From assembly GCA_964650405.1 (NCBI GenBank), contig CAZYTO010000069.1, positions 1 to 20,952 of the forward strand: 20,952 bases of DNA, read 5' to 3'. The position numbers were made by a program, and so were the translations under genes. The stretch comes from CAZYTO01 sp964650405. GTDB taxonomy: Bacteria; Acidobacteriota; Thermoanaerobaculia; Gp7-AA8. This document shows positions 7,395 through 15,350 of the stretch, piece after piece (positions within the stretch are counted from its first letter, which is position 1; each line of letters begins with the position of its first letter). The notes under the pieces are model-generated. The model had not been told where the DNA came from and ran no database searches. It was given only the letters and a program-made list of their open reading frames with translations.

Positions 7395-9058
7395 ACCGTC
7401 ACCGCCCCGCGGCTGCTGCTCGAGACGAGCTGCGCATACTTAGCGAGCACGCCGCACGCCTGCACTAGCCGCGGTCGCCACTGGTCACGCCGCGCGCGCA
7501 GCTCGTCGTCTGACAGGTGGACGTGCAGCAGCCGTCGATCGGCATCGATCGTGATCGAGTCTCCCTCTTCGACGAGGGCGATCACGCCGCCTGCCGCGGC
7601 CTCGGGCGCGACGTGGCCCACGACCATCCCGTACGTTCCGCCAGAGAATCGTCCGTCGGTGACGAGCCCCACCGAGTCACCGAGGCCGGCGCCGATCAGC
7701 GCCGACGTCGGGGCGAGCATCTCGCGCATCCCCGGCCCGCCCTTCGGGCCCTCGTAGCGGATGACGATCACGTCTCCTCGCTCGATGCGTCCGGCGAGGA
7801 TGGCCTGGAGGCACGCCTCTTCGGAATCGAATACGCGGGCCGGCCCGGTGATCGCAGGCGCCTTCACGCCGCTCGTCTTGGCCACCGCTCCCTCGCCGGC
7901 CAGGTTGCCGCGAAGGATGGAGAGGTGCCCGCGCCGGTACAGCGGAGCGTCAAATGGCCGGATCACCTGGCCGTCCGCGGAGGCCGGGACGTCGCGCAGC
8001 TTCTCCTCGACCGTGGCGCCGCCGATCGTCCGCGCATCGCCGTGCAGGAGGCCGTTCGCCAGCAGGATCTTCATCACGCGGGGGATGCCGCCGGCGCGGT
8101 GTAGATCGGTCGCCACCCAGCGCCCGGACGGCTTGAGGTCGCACAGCACCGGGACGCGCGCACCAATGGCGTCGAAGTCGTCGAGCGAGAGCGTTACCTC
8201 GGCCGCATGGGCGATGGCCAGCAGGTGCAGCACGGCATTTGTCGATCCGCCGATGGCCATGACGACGGCGATCGCGTTCTCGAAGGCCTCGCGGGTGAGG
8301 ATCGCGCGCGGCGTGAGCCCGCGCTCGATGGCCAGGGCCAGCGCATCCGCCGAGGCTTTCGTGCTGGTGCGTTTTTCATCGTCCTCGGCCGCCATCGTCG
8401 AAGAGCCGGGGAGGCTCATGCCCATGGCCTCGATGGCCGCGGCCATCGTGTTGGCCGTGTACATCCCGCCGCACGCGCCGGCACCGGGACAGGCCCGCCG
8501 CTCGATCTCCAGCAGCTCGCTCCCGGACATGGCCCCGGCGCTGAAGCTCCCCACCGCTTCGAAGGCACTCACGATGGTCAGGTCGCGCCCGTCGTGGCGG
8601 CCGGCGCGGATCGTGCCGCCGTACACGAACACGGCCGGGATGTTCAGGCGGGCCATGGCGATCATCGCTCCGGGCATGTTCTTGTCGCACCCGCCGATGG
8701 CCAGCAGCCCGTCCATGCGCTGTGCCTCGCAAACGGTCTCGATGGAGTCGGCGATGACCTCACGCGAGACGAGGCTGTAGCGCATCCCCTCGGTGCCCAT
8801 GGAGATTCCGTCGCTTACGGTGATGGTGCCGAACGTCTGGGGCATCGTTCCGCGGCCCCGCAACGCGGCCACGGCATCGTCCGCGAGCGCACCCAGTCCG
8901 AGGTTGCAGGGGGTGATCGTGCTGTAGCCGTTGGCCACGCCCACGATCGGCTTGGCAAAGTCGGCATCGGCGAAGCCAACTGCGCGCAGCATGGCCCGGT
9001 TCGGCGTGCGGGCCACGCCGGCCGTGATGGCACTGCTCCTCAGCGCCGGCCGGGTCAT
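7391..9058 (-). CDS. ilvD: Dihydroxy-acid dehydratase
   Basis: IlvD dehydrates 2,3-dihydroxy-isovalerate and 2,3-dihydroxy-3-methylvalerate to the 2-oxo acids of valine/leucine and isoleucine. The 555-residue length is normal for the family. Cluster cysteines are C51 (TITPCNLGL), C124 (IGGCDKNMPG) and C196 (CPGAGACGGMYTANTM), the three-cysteine pattern of the [2Fe-2S] type. MGLVTDGRFSGG-like GLVTDGRFSGGTYG and the GPKGGPGMREML block are present near the C-terminus. The start at 9058 overlaps the stop of the small LysR-type gene by ATGA and has GGGAG 9 nt upstream. The end overlaps leuA by ATGA. Confidence 0.97.
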   Translation of the reverse strand: MTRPALRSSAITAGVARTPNRAMLRAVGFADADFAKPIVGVANGYSTITPCNLGLGALADDAVAALRGRGTMPQTFGTITVSDGISMGTEGMRYSLVSREVIADSIETVCEAQRMDGLLAIGGCDKNMPGAMIAMARLNIPAVFVYGGTIRAGRHDGRDLTIVSAFEAVGSFSAGAMSGSELLEIERRACPGAGACGGMYTANTMAAAIEAMGMSLPGSSTMAAEDDEKRTSTKASADALALAIERGLTPRAILTREAFENAIAVVMAIGGSTNAVLHLLAIAHAAEVTLSLDDFDAIGARVPVLCDLKPSGRWVATDLHRAGGIPRVMKILLANGLLHGDARTIGGATVEEKLRDVPASADGQVIRPFDAPLYRRGHLSILRGNLAGEGAVAKTSGVKAPAITGPARVFDSEEACLQAILAGRIERGDVIVIRYEGPKGGPGMREMLAPTSALIGAGLGDSVGLVTDGRFSGGTYGMVVGHVAPEAAAGGVIALVEEGDSITIDADRRLLHVHLSDDELRARRDQWRPRLVQACGVLAKYAQLVSSSSRGAVTV

Positions 9059-9324
9059 GGCGTGACGCTCCCGGCGACGGCCGTGTGGGCCTCATCGCGC
9101 AGCGCGAGCAGCTTCCTGGCGTAATGGCAGAACCGTTCGCCGACCGGCGTGAGCTCGACGCCGCGACCGCGGACGCGGTGGAACAGCACCGACCCCAACT
9201 CCTCTTCGAGCCGCGCCAGGGCCATGCTCACCGCCGGCTGCGTGCGCAGCACGCGCTCCGCGGCCCGGACCAGATTGCGCTCCTCTGCCGCCGCCACCAG
9301 CATTTCCAGTTGTTTGAACTCCAT
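9055..9324 (-). CDS. Stand-alone LysR-type winged-helix DNA-binding protein
   Basis: The 89-residue product is a LysR N-terminal domain only. MEFKQLEMLVAAAEERNLVRAAERVL leads into the recognition helix region QPAVSMALARLEEELGSVLFHR, then the wing GVELTPVGERF and a linker helix ending RDEAHTAVAGSVTP. The effector-binding domain of about 200 residues found in normal LysR regulators is missing, and the stop overlaps the ilvD start (ATGA), so there is no space for a remnant. I chose ATG 9324, which has AAAGGCGGGG before it; GTG at 9348 would add eight residues (MRRKKGGD). Sitting inside the ilv-leu operon, it may bind its promoter without sensing a ligand, or through an antiparallel partner. Coding density looks normal, so it is not obviously decayed, but a pseudogene cannot be excluded. 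Confidence 0.8.
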   Translation of the reverse strand: MEFKQLEMLVAAAEERNLVRAAERVLRTQPAVSMALARLEEELGSVLFHRVRGRGVELTPVGERFCHYARKLLALRDEAHTAVAGSVTP

Positions 9325-9400
9325 GTCCCCGCCTTTCTTTCGCCGCACCGAGTCAGAAAAATCCGCGATCGAGGTCGAGTCACCCGAGGCACATCAAAGA

Positions 9401-9434
9401 CGCCTCTCATGCCCCATGACTCATGCCTCATGCC
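9401..9434. repeat. CATGCC-type short degenerate repeat
   Basis: CTCATGCCCCATGACTCATG and the bases that follow form four degenerate units of about 7-8 bp between the 3' end of ilvE and the LysR-type gene. The rest of the gap (9325-9400) shows nothing recognisable. Confidence 0.6.
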
Positions 9435-9437
9435 GTT

Positions 9438-10392
9438 TCAGATGCACGGCACCGCGCAAAACGCACCCGCGAACGTGCAGTCGTCGACGTAATGCAGCCA
9501 TCCGTGGTCGCGCGAGGAACGGCCCGCGGTGAGCTCGTGGAAGGCCCGCTGGATCGCTCGCGTGATCGGGCCGGGACGGCCGTTGTCGATAGGCATCCCG
9601 TCCACCTCGCGGATGGGCGTGACCTCCGCCGCCGTTCCGGTGAAGAACGCCTCGTCGGCGAGCAGCACGTCCTCCAGCGCCATGGGCGAGGTGCGGACCG
9701 GGATCCTCAGGTCGCGCGCGATCCGGAGCACGGCATCGCGGGTGATCCCCATGAGGATCGACTGCCGCTCGTCGTTCGTGGTCACGACGCCGTCGCGGAC
9801 GCAGAAGACGTTTTCCCCCGGTCCCTCGGCCACGCCGCCCTCGGCATCGAGCAGCAGCGCTTCATCGAAGCCGCGCTCGCTGGCATCGCACACCGCGAGG
9901 ATGGAGTTCAGGTACTGGCCGCAGGCCTTGGCCGTGGCCGGCATGGCCTGGCTGTGAAACTTGCGCCAGGGCGAGACGGTAACGCGGACGCCGGACTCGC
10001 GGGCGCCCTCGCCGAGGAGCGGCGGCCACGGCCAGGCCAGCACCGCCACCTCCACCGGACACCGGCGCGGGTCGAGGCCCAGCGAGCCGCTGCCGAAGAA
10101 GGCGATGGGCCGCACGTAACAGTGCTGGAAGCCGTTCGCTTCGATTGTCTGGCAGACGGCCGCCCCGAGCTCCCGCTGCGAGTACGGGATCTCCATGCCG
10201 TACACCCGCGCCGAGGCGAAGAAGCGCTCCATGTGCTCCTCGAGACGGAACACGGCCGGGCCGCGGTCCGTCTCGTAGCAGCGGATCCCTTCGAACACGC
10301 CGCTGCCGTAGTGCAGCGCGTGCGCCGAGACGTGCACGTTCGCCTTGAGCCACGGCTGCAGCTCCCCGTTCATCCACACCGTTTTCGCCAGC

Positions 10393-10403
<11 letters not shown>
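9438..10403 (-). CDS. ilvE: Branched-chain amino acid aminotransferase
   Basis: This is a PLP enzyme that makes valine, leucine and isoleucine from their 2-oxo acids with glutamate. The 321-residue product begins KTVWMNGELQPW, then VHVSAHALHYGSGVFEGIRCY (residues 23-43). The PLP lysine is K159 in PATAKACGQYLNSILA. EGPGENVFCVRDG, FFTGTAAEVTPI and GPITRAIQRAF follow, all fold-type IV BCAT signatures. The family usually ends near HGWLHYV; here 15 further residues (DDCTFAGAFCAVPCI) follow before the stop, which looks like readthrough into former intergenic DNA. A strong GGAG lies 8 nt before the ATG, and this site is the end of a degenerate repeat. The start is inside the last codons of ilvC (11-nt overlap). 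Confidence 0.96.
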
Positions 10404-11485
<1,082 letters not shown>

Positions 11486-11511
<26 letters not shown>

Positions 11512-11779
11512 GAGTCCTCTCCTCCGTCTGGTGTTCGGTGCATTCGCGCGCCGAGAGCACGCGCACCTGTTTGTCGAGCAATCGAACGAGTTGATCCGCG
11601 GTCCGGGCGTCGCCCTCGATGACCACGCGGCAGTTGGAGACGCTGCCGCCGCCTGTCGCATCCACCGCCAGCGACTCGATGTTCACGCCCCGCGCGGCGA
11701 AGAGATTGACGATCCGCGCCAGCTCGCCGGGCTTGTTCTCCACCTCGATGGCGATCGTCCGGGACATGGTCCGAGTCAT
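11486..11779 (-). CDS. ilvN: Acetolactate synthase small (regulatory) subunit
   Basis: The 97-residue product is a single ACT domain: SRTIAIEVENKPGELARIVN (6-25), then LFAARGVNIESLAVDAT and SNCRVVIEGD. This is the domain that binds valine and related end products and activates the IlvB catalytic subunit. It matches the short IlvN/IlvM type and lacks the second domain of IlvH. The ATG at 11779 overlaps the ilvB stop by ATGA; an ATG four codons later is possible. The last eight codons overlap the start of ilvC by 26 nt, and the tail EERTHERAQRAL is probably dictated by that overlap and its ribosome site. Confidence 0.92.
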
Positions 11780-13515
11780 CGCAGCACCATCTCTTTCAGC
11801 CCCGCGCCGGGCGGCACCATCGGGTAGACGTTCTCTTCCGCCGTGACGTGGATGTCGAGCACGGCCACGCCCGGCGTATTCAGTCCTTCGTCGAGCACTC
11901 CGTACAGCTCCGCGGGGTGCGTGGCGCGCAGACCGCGCGCTCCGTACGCCTCGGCCAACTTCACGAAGTCGGGCCCGGCGTCCATGCGCACCTCGGAATA
12001 GCGGCCGCAATAGAACGCCTCCTGCCACTGCCGCACCATGCCGAGGTGGCCGTTGTTCATGACCACGACCTTGGTGTTCGTGCCGCACTGCACCGCGGTC
12101 GACAGCTCCTGCGCCGTCATCTGGAAGCCGCCGTCGCCGACGAAGGCGATGACCTGGCGATCCGGGAAGGCGAGCTGCGCCCCGATCGCCGCCGGCAGCC
12201 CGAAACCCATCGTGCCCAGCCCTCCCGAGGTGATCGACTGCCGCGGCGCGCGAAACGGGTAGTACTGCGCCAGCCACATCTGGTGCTGGCCCACGTCCGT
12301 GGCGATGACAGCCCGGCCGTGCGTCACCCGGGCCAGCTCCTGGCAGAGCAACTGCGGCTTGATCGAGCCGGCCGCCGGCGTGTACGCGAGCGGAACGTCG
12401 CGCTTCCACGCGTCGATCCGATGCCACCAGGCGTCGAGCTCCGGCCGGGCGGAATCGGCGGAGGAATGGCTGGCCAACCGCTCCAGCATCTGCCGCAGGA
12501 CCGTCCGCGCGTCGCCGGCGATGGCCACCCGGGCCGGAACGTTCTTCGACAGCGAGTGCGGATCGACGTCGATGTGCACGATGGTCGCGTGCGGCGCGAA
12601 CTTCTCCAGCGCTCCCGTCACGCGATCGTCGAAGCGCACACCCACGGCGAAGATCACGTCCGCCTCGGAGATGGCCATGTTCGCGGCGTACGTGCCGTGC
12701 ATGCCCAGCATCCCCAGGCAGAGAGAATGGCCCGCGGGGACGCAGCCCAGACCCATCAGCGTCGGCGTGACCGGAAGGCGCAGACGGCCCGCCAGCGCGA
12801 GCAGCTCCTCCGCCGCATCGGCATGGACCACGCCGCCGCCGGCGTAGAGCACCGGCCGGCGGGCGGTAAGGAGCGTCTCCACCGCGCGCTCCACGTCGGC
12901 CGCATGTCCGTGCAGCTCGGGACGGTATCCGGGCAGTTGCAGCGGCTCGGGATCGAGACAGCTCGTCTGTTCCGCGGTCACGTCCTTCGGGATGTCGACG
13001 AGCACCGGCCCCGGCCGGCCCGTCGTGGCCAGGTGGAATGCCTCGCGCAGCACGGTGGCCAGCTCATCGGCGTGCCGCACGAGATAGTTCATCTTCGTGC
13101 AGGGGCGGGTGATGCCGACCGTGTCGACTTCCTGGAACGCGTCCGTGCCGATAATCCGGCGCGACACCTGCCCGGTGAGGACGACCAGCGGCGTCGAGTC
13201 CATGAACGCGTTGGCGATCCCCGTCACGGCGTTCGTGGCGCCAGGGCCGGAGGTCACGAGCACGACCCCCGGCCGGCCGGTGGCCTTCGCATACCCCTCG
13301 GCCATGTGCACGGCGCCCTGTTCGTGGCGCACCAGCACGTGGCGGATGCGTCCCCGCATCCGCACCAGCTCGTCATAGAGGTGGAGGACGGCACCGCCGG
13401 GATATCCGAAGACCGTATCCACGCCCTCCCGCAGGAGCCCGTTCCACACGACCTCCGCGCCGGTCATGGTCTCCGGCTGCGTCTCGGCCCAGTCCATCGG
13501 TGCGATTGCCGTCAT
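11776..13515 (-). CDS. ilvB: Acetolactate synthase (AHAS) catalytic subunit
   Basis: IlvB is the ThDP enzyme that starts the pathway, condensing pyruvate with pyruvate or 2-oxobutyrate. The 579-residue product has the N-terminal ThDP (Pyr) domain with FGYPGGAVLHLYDEL and catalytic Glu E65 in VRHEQGAVHMAEGYA. The central FAD-type domain contains GVRFDDRVTG. The C-terminal domain has SGGLGTMGFGLPAAIGA and the ThDP-Mg motif beginning VGDGGFQM (459-466) and ending MNNGHLGMVRQWQ. Length and motifs are typical of biosynthetic AHAS, not catabolic AlsS. The start at 13515 is supported by GGAG 7 nt upstream; a later ATG at residue 17 begins the conserved part (TGAEVVWNGLL). It is the first enzyme gene of the operon and lies 53 nt after the attenuator. 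Confidence 0.97.
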   Translation of the reverse strand: MTAIAPMDWAETQPETMTGAEVVWNGLLREGVDTVFGYPGGAVLHLYDELVRMRGRIRHVLVRHEQGAVHMAEGYAKATGRPGVVLVTSGPGATNAVTGIANAFMDSTPLVVLTGQVSRRIIGTDAFQEVDTVGITRPCTKMNYLVRHADELATVLREAFHLATTGRPGPVLVDIPKDVTAEQTSCLDPEPLQLPGYRPELHGHAADVERAVETLLTARRPVLYAGGGVVHADAAEELLALAGRLRLPVTPTLMGLGCVPAGHSLCLGMLGMHGTYAANMAISEADVIFAVGVRFDDRVTGALEKFAPHATIVHIDVDPHSLSKNVPARVAIAGDARTVLRQMLERLASHSSADSARPELDAWWHRIDAWKRDVPLAYTPAAGSIKPQLLCQELARVTHGRAVIATDVGQHQMWLAQYYPFRAPRQSITSGGLGTMGFGLPAAIGAQLAFPDRQVIAFVGDGGFQMTAQELSTAVQCGTNTKVVVMNNGHLGMVRQWQEAFYCGRYSEVRMDAGPDFVKLAEAYGARGLRATHPAELYGVLDEGLNTPGVAVLDIHVTAEENVYPMVPPGAGLKEMVLR

Positions 13516-13521
13516 TTCGAG

Positions 13522-13560
13522 TCTCCGCTGTTCGCTGGTCGCTGCTCGCTACTCGCTCGC
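13522..13560. repeat. CGCTGTTCGCTGGTCGCTGCT degenerate repeat supplying the ilvB ribosome site
   Basis: Degenerate 7-8-bp units between the attenuator and ilvB. On the minus strand the run ends GCGAACAGCGGAG, identical to the 13 bases that precede ilvE with the same spacing to the ATG. It is the second copy of the family found at 10411-10470. Confidence 0.7.
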
Positions 13561-13567
13561 CCGCGCC

Positions 13568-13605
13568 AAACAAAAAGGCCGTCACCCCCTTGGGATGACG
13601 GCCTG
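13568..13605 (-). terminator. Rho-independent terminator of the ilv-leu attenuator
   Basis: On the minus strand AGGCCGTCA, then TCCC AAG GGGG, then TGACGGCCT form a stem of up to 13 bp with one G-T pair and a 3-nt loop. It runs directly into TTTTTGTTT. It sits after the leader peptide stop and before ilvB, so it must be conditional. Confidence 0.92.
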
Positions 13606-13640
13606 TTGTGATCGATGTCGATGTCGTCAGGCCGTCATCC
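13593..13640 (-). promoter_or_regulatory. Antiterminator stem of the attenuator
   Basis: GGATGACGGCCTG (13628-13640) is perfectly complementary over 13 bp to CAGGCCGTCATCC (13593-13605), which is also the 5' arm of the terminator. The two hairpins exclude each other. The leader peptide stop codon (13635-13637) lies inside the first arm. A ribosome that reaches the stop covers it and frees the second arm to form the terminator. One stalled at the Val/Ile/Leu codons leaves the first arm open to form the antiterminator. Confidence 0.88.
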
Positions 13641-13775
13641 GCTCCCCGCAAGAAGGAGAATCGCGATGATGGAAATGACGACCACTACGAACGTTGGGTG
13701 GGTAAAGGGAAGCCGGGCGGCGCATCCCGCGTCCGCCGCTGCATCCGTCCCGAATCGAGAACCAGCGTTCGTCAT
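13635..13775 (-). CDS. Attenuator leader peptide with Val/Ile/Leu control codons
   Basis: A 46-codon frame starts at ATG 13775 and stops at TGA 13635-13637. Its end reads FVVVVISIIAILLLAGSG: four Val, four Ile and three Leu codons within 13 residues. This is the hallmark of branched-chain amino acid leader peptides, as in the E. coli ilvB and ilvG leaders, although the sequence is not homologous to them. The last Leu codon lies four codons before the stop, placing a stalled ribosome just short of the antiterminator arm. There is no Shine-Dalgarno sequence; the promoter position suggests the message begins 2-3 nt before the ATG. A shorter start at the internal GTG would break the Val run. The peptide itself probably has no function. 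Confidence 0.88.
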   Translation of the reverse strand: MTNAGSRFGTDAAADAGCAARLPFTHPTFVVVVISIIAILLLAGSG

Positions 13776-13784
13776 GTTCGGCGC

Positions 13785-13814
13785 TTTTTAGCAGGACGGA
13801 CGAAAGGCGGTCAA
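13785..13814 (-). promoter_or_regulatory. Promoter of the ilv-leu operon
   Basis: On the minus strand TTGACC (13809-13814, 5 of 6 to TTGACA), an 18-nt spacer, and TAAAAA (13785-13790, 4 of 6) preceded by TGC, an extended -10. The expected start is an A at about 13778, only 3 nt before the leader ATG, so the leader mRNA should be practically leaderless. Confidence 0.75.
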
Positions 13815-13829
13815 ATCAGTAATTCTGAT
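13815..13829. promoter_or_regulatory. ATC-N9-GAT palindrome next to the -35 box
   Basis: ATCAGTAATTCTGAT has 5-bp arms and fits both the T-N11-A rule and the ATC-N9-GAT form of LysR-family binding sites. It touches the -35 hexamer of the operon promoter. The LysR-type protein in the operon is the obvious candidate to bind it. A single AT-rich palindrome could also arise by chance or act as an UP-like element. Confidence 0.45.
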
Positions 13830-13879
13830 GGGCGGGACGGACGAAGGCTGAAAGGCTGCGGAAAGCTGGAGAAGAAAAG

Positions 13880-13971
13880 CTCACGCGGAGACGCGGAGAG
13901 CACGGAGAAAGAGGGCCACGATTCTCTCCGCGGTCTCCGCGTTCTCCGCGTTCTCCGCGTCTCCGCGTGAG
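13880..13971. repeat. CTCCGCG inverted repeat downstream of the dodecin gene
   Basis: CTCACGCGGAGACGCGGAGA (from 13880) is repeated inverted at the right end, finishing at 13971. The right half is a 9-bp tandem (TCTCCGCGT-like, five units). It has the same design as 3171-3240. Placed between dodecin and the ilv promoter, it could stop dodecin transcripts. Between 13972 and 14036 nothing else is evident. Confidence 0.75.
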
Positions 13972-14036
13972 ATCCAAGCCCCCGAAGAATCGTCGCACCT
14001 GGACGACGCCGCTCGCCGCAACCCGCTCACCCGCTC

Positions 14037-14252
14037 CTAGTCATCCAGCCGGAATCCCACCTTCATCTTCACCTGGTATTGCGCGACTTTGCCGTCGGCG
14101 ATCCGGCCGCGCATCTCGGTGACTTCGAACCAGTCGAGGTTGTGCAGGGACTTCGATGCCCGTTCGACGCCGTTACGGACCGCGGAGGCGAAGGAGTCGG
14201 GAGAGGTGCCGACGATCTCGACGAGTTTGTACACATTGTTGCTGTTGGGCAT
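14037..14252 (-). CDS. Dodecin family flavin-binding protein
   Basis: The 71-residue product matches dodecins from end to end: NVYKLVEIVGTSPDSFASAV, RASKSLHNLDWFEVTEMRGRI (with the flavin-stacking Trp at WFEV) and VAQYQVKMKVGFRLDD. Dodecins form hollow dodecamers that store riboflavin, FMN or FAD, or bind CoA. The start at 14252 is fixed by a strong GAGGAGG 7 nt upstream; an ATG at 14273 lies in front of that site and is not the start. It is read in the same direction as the ilv operon but separated by a hairpin. It is divergent from the amidase gene, with 35 nt between the starts. Confidence 0.95.
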   Translation of the reverse strand: MPNSNNVYKLVEIVGTSPDSFASAVRNGVERASKSLHNLDWFEVTEMRGRIADGKVAQYQVKMKVGFRLDD

Positions 14253-14259
14253 CGTGAAT

Positions 14260-14266
14260 CCTCCTC
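14260..14266 (-). promoter_or_regulatory. Ribosome-binding site deciding the dodecin start
   Basis: GAGGAGG on the minus strand with a 7-nt spacer to ATG 14252. It is a full-strength site, in contrast to the SD-less genes nearby. Confidence 0.8.
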
Positions 14267-14287
14267 GGCGCATGATAAGCCGGTAGA

Positions 14288-15328
14288 ATGGCCCGACTGC
14301 ACACGAGACAGGGCATGCGCGCGGGCAAGATCATTCGGGTGAAGCGCCGGTTGGTGCGGGAGGCGGTGGCCGAAAACGTGGCCATGATCCGCGGTCTGCC
14401 GCCCCGTCCGCTGCGCCGCGCCCGGCGCCTCGGCCGCTGGGTCTGGCGCTTCGCCATCGTCCTCATCCCCCTCACCTTGGCCGGCTCGACCTACTACGTC
14501 TCCTCCACCACCGCCGAGACGGTCCTGCCGCCGCGGATGCGCCTTGCTTCCATGGCCCCGCTCCCGCCGCGCTCGGCTTTCCGGCGTGCGTCGGGCACGC
14601 CCACCATCGACGCCACCACAGCCCTGCAGCGGATCGACCCCGCCGTCTTCCCTCTCTCCGTGCGCCGGGTCGTGCTGGACGCCGGCCACGGCGGCAACGA
14701 CCCGGGCGCCGCCTCGGTCTCCCTGCTCAACGAGAAGGACGTCACGCTCGACATCGAGCAGCGCCTGCACCGCCTCCTCACCAGCGGCGGCTTCGAGGTC
14801 ATCACCACCCGCGAGGACGACCGCTTCATCCCCCTGCGCGACCGGGCCCGACTGGCCAATACCTCCGACTCCGACATCTTCGTCTCCATCCACGTGAACT
14901 CCGTGCGGAACCCGGTCAGCCACGGCGTGGAGACCTACTACCTCGGCGCCACGAACGATCCGGCCCTGACGCGGCTGGCCGCGGACGAGAACCGGGCCTC
15001 GGGCTATTCGCTGGCCGACCTCCGTAAGCTCCTCGACGGCATCTACGCCGACGCGCGCCGCGACGAGTCGCGCCGCCTGGCCGACGCCGTCCAGCACGAG
15101 CTCTTCGGCGACCTCCGCAATGCCGATCCGGGACTGCAGAACTGGGGAGTGAAGCGCGCCCCGTTCATCGTCCTGGTGGCCACCGGGATGCCGGCCATCC
15201 TCGCCGAGGTGGGGTGCCTCTCGAACGATGCCGAGGCGGCCAAACTGCGCGAGCCGGCCTGGCGGCAGAAGATCGCCGAGGCGCTGTTCGACGGGATCAA
15301 GGCCTACGCAGCACAAAACAAGGGATGA
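14288..15328 (+). CDS. N-acetylmuramoyl-L-alanine amidase (Amidase_3), membrane anchored
   Basis: This 346-residue zinc amidase cleaves the bond between muramic acid and the stem peptide in peptidoglycan. A basic cytoplasmic N-terminus of about 50 residues (many Arg) precedes one transmembrane segment (about 51-72, WVWRFAIVLIPLTLAGSTYY), then a linker and the catalytic domain from about 126. Zinc ligands are H134 (VLDAGHGGNDPGA), E149 (NEKD) and H202 (SIHVNS). The catalytic Glu is E307 (ILAEVGCLSN). It resembles AmiA/AmiC but has no AMIN domain. The start may be 14288, with GATAAG 8 nt before it, or the ATG at 14315. It leads a cluster of envelope genes; the actin-like gene follows after 22 nt. 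Confidence 0.93.
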   Translation: MARLHTRQGMRAGKIIRVKRRLVREAVAENVAMIRGLPPRPLRRARRLGRWVWRFAIVLIPLTLAGSTYYVSSTTAETVLPPRMRLASMAPLPPRSAFRRASGTPTIDATTALQRIDPAVFPLSVRRVVLDAGHGGNDPGAASVSLLNEKDVTLDIEQRLHRLLTSGGFEVITTREDDRFIPLRDRARLANTSDSDIFVSIHVNSVRNPVSHGVETYYLGATNDPALTRLAADENRASGYSLADLRKLLDGIYADARRDESRRLADAVQHELFGDLRNADPGLQNWGVKRAPFIVLVATGMPAILAEVGCLSNDAEAAKLREPAWRQKIAEALFDGIKAYAAQNKG

Positions 15329-15350
15329 CGGTTTGAAGAGAGAGGAAAGA

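Noticed and set aside
9438..9482. The 15-residue tail of IlvE as a functional extension
   Set aside because: It has no recognisable motif and looks like drift of the stop codon into intergenic DNA; noted in the ilvE entry only.
13568..13775. T-box or metabolite riboswitch before ilvB
   Set aside because: No T-box sequence or other conserved riboswitch core is visible, and the V/I/L leader peptide with alternative stems explains the terminator.
13635..13775. A small hydrophobic membrane peptide or toxin
   Set aside because: The hydrophobic run is made only of the three amino acids produced by the downstream operon, with Ser/Ala spacers, and the stop codon lies in the antiterminator arm. Attenuation is the simpler account.
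14284..14289. TAGAAT as the -10 of the amidase gene
   Set aside because: It overlaps the ATG at 14288 and would require the later start at 14315; no -35 was found at a suitable distance. GATAAG upstream fits the annotated start, but weakly.
14069..15316. A 415-codon minus-strand frame opposite the amidase
   Set aside because: It is antisense to a zinc amidase with all metal ligands, and its far end reads dodecin out of frame.
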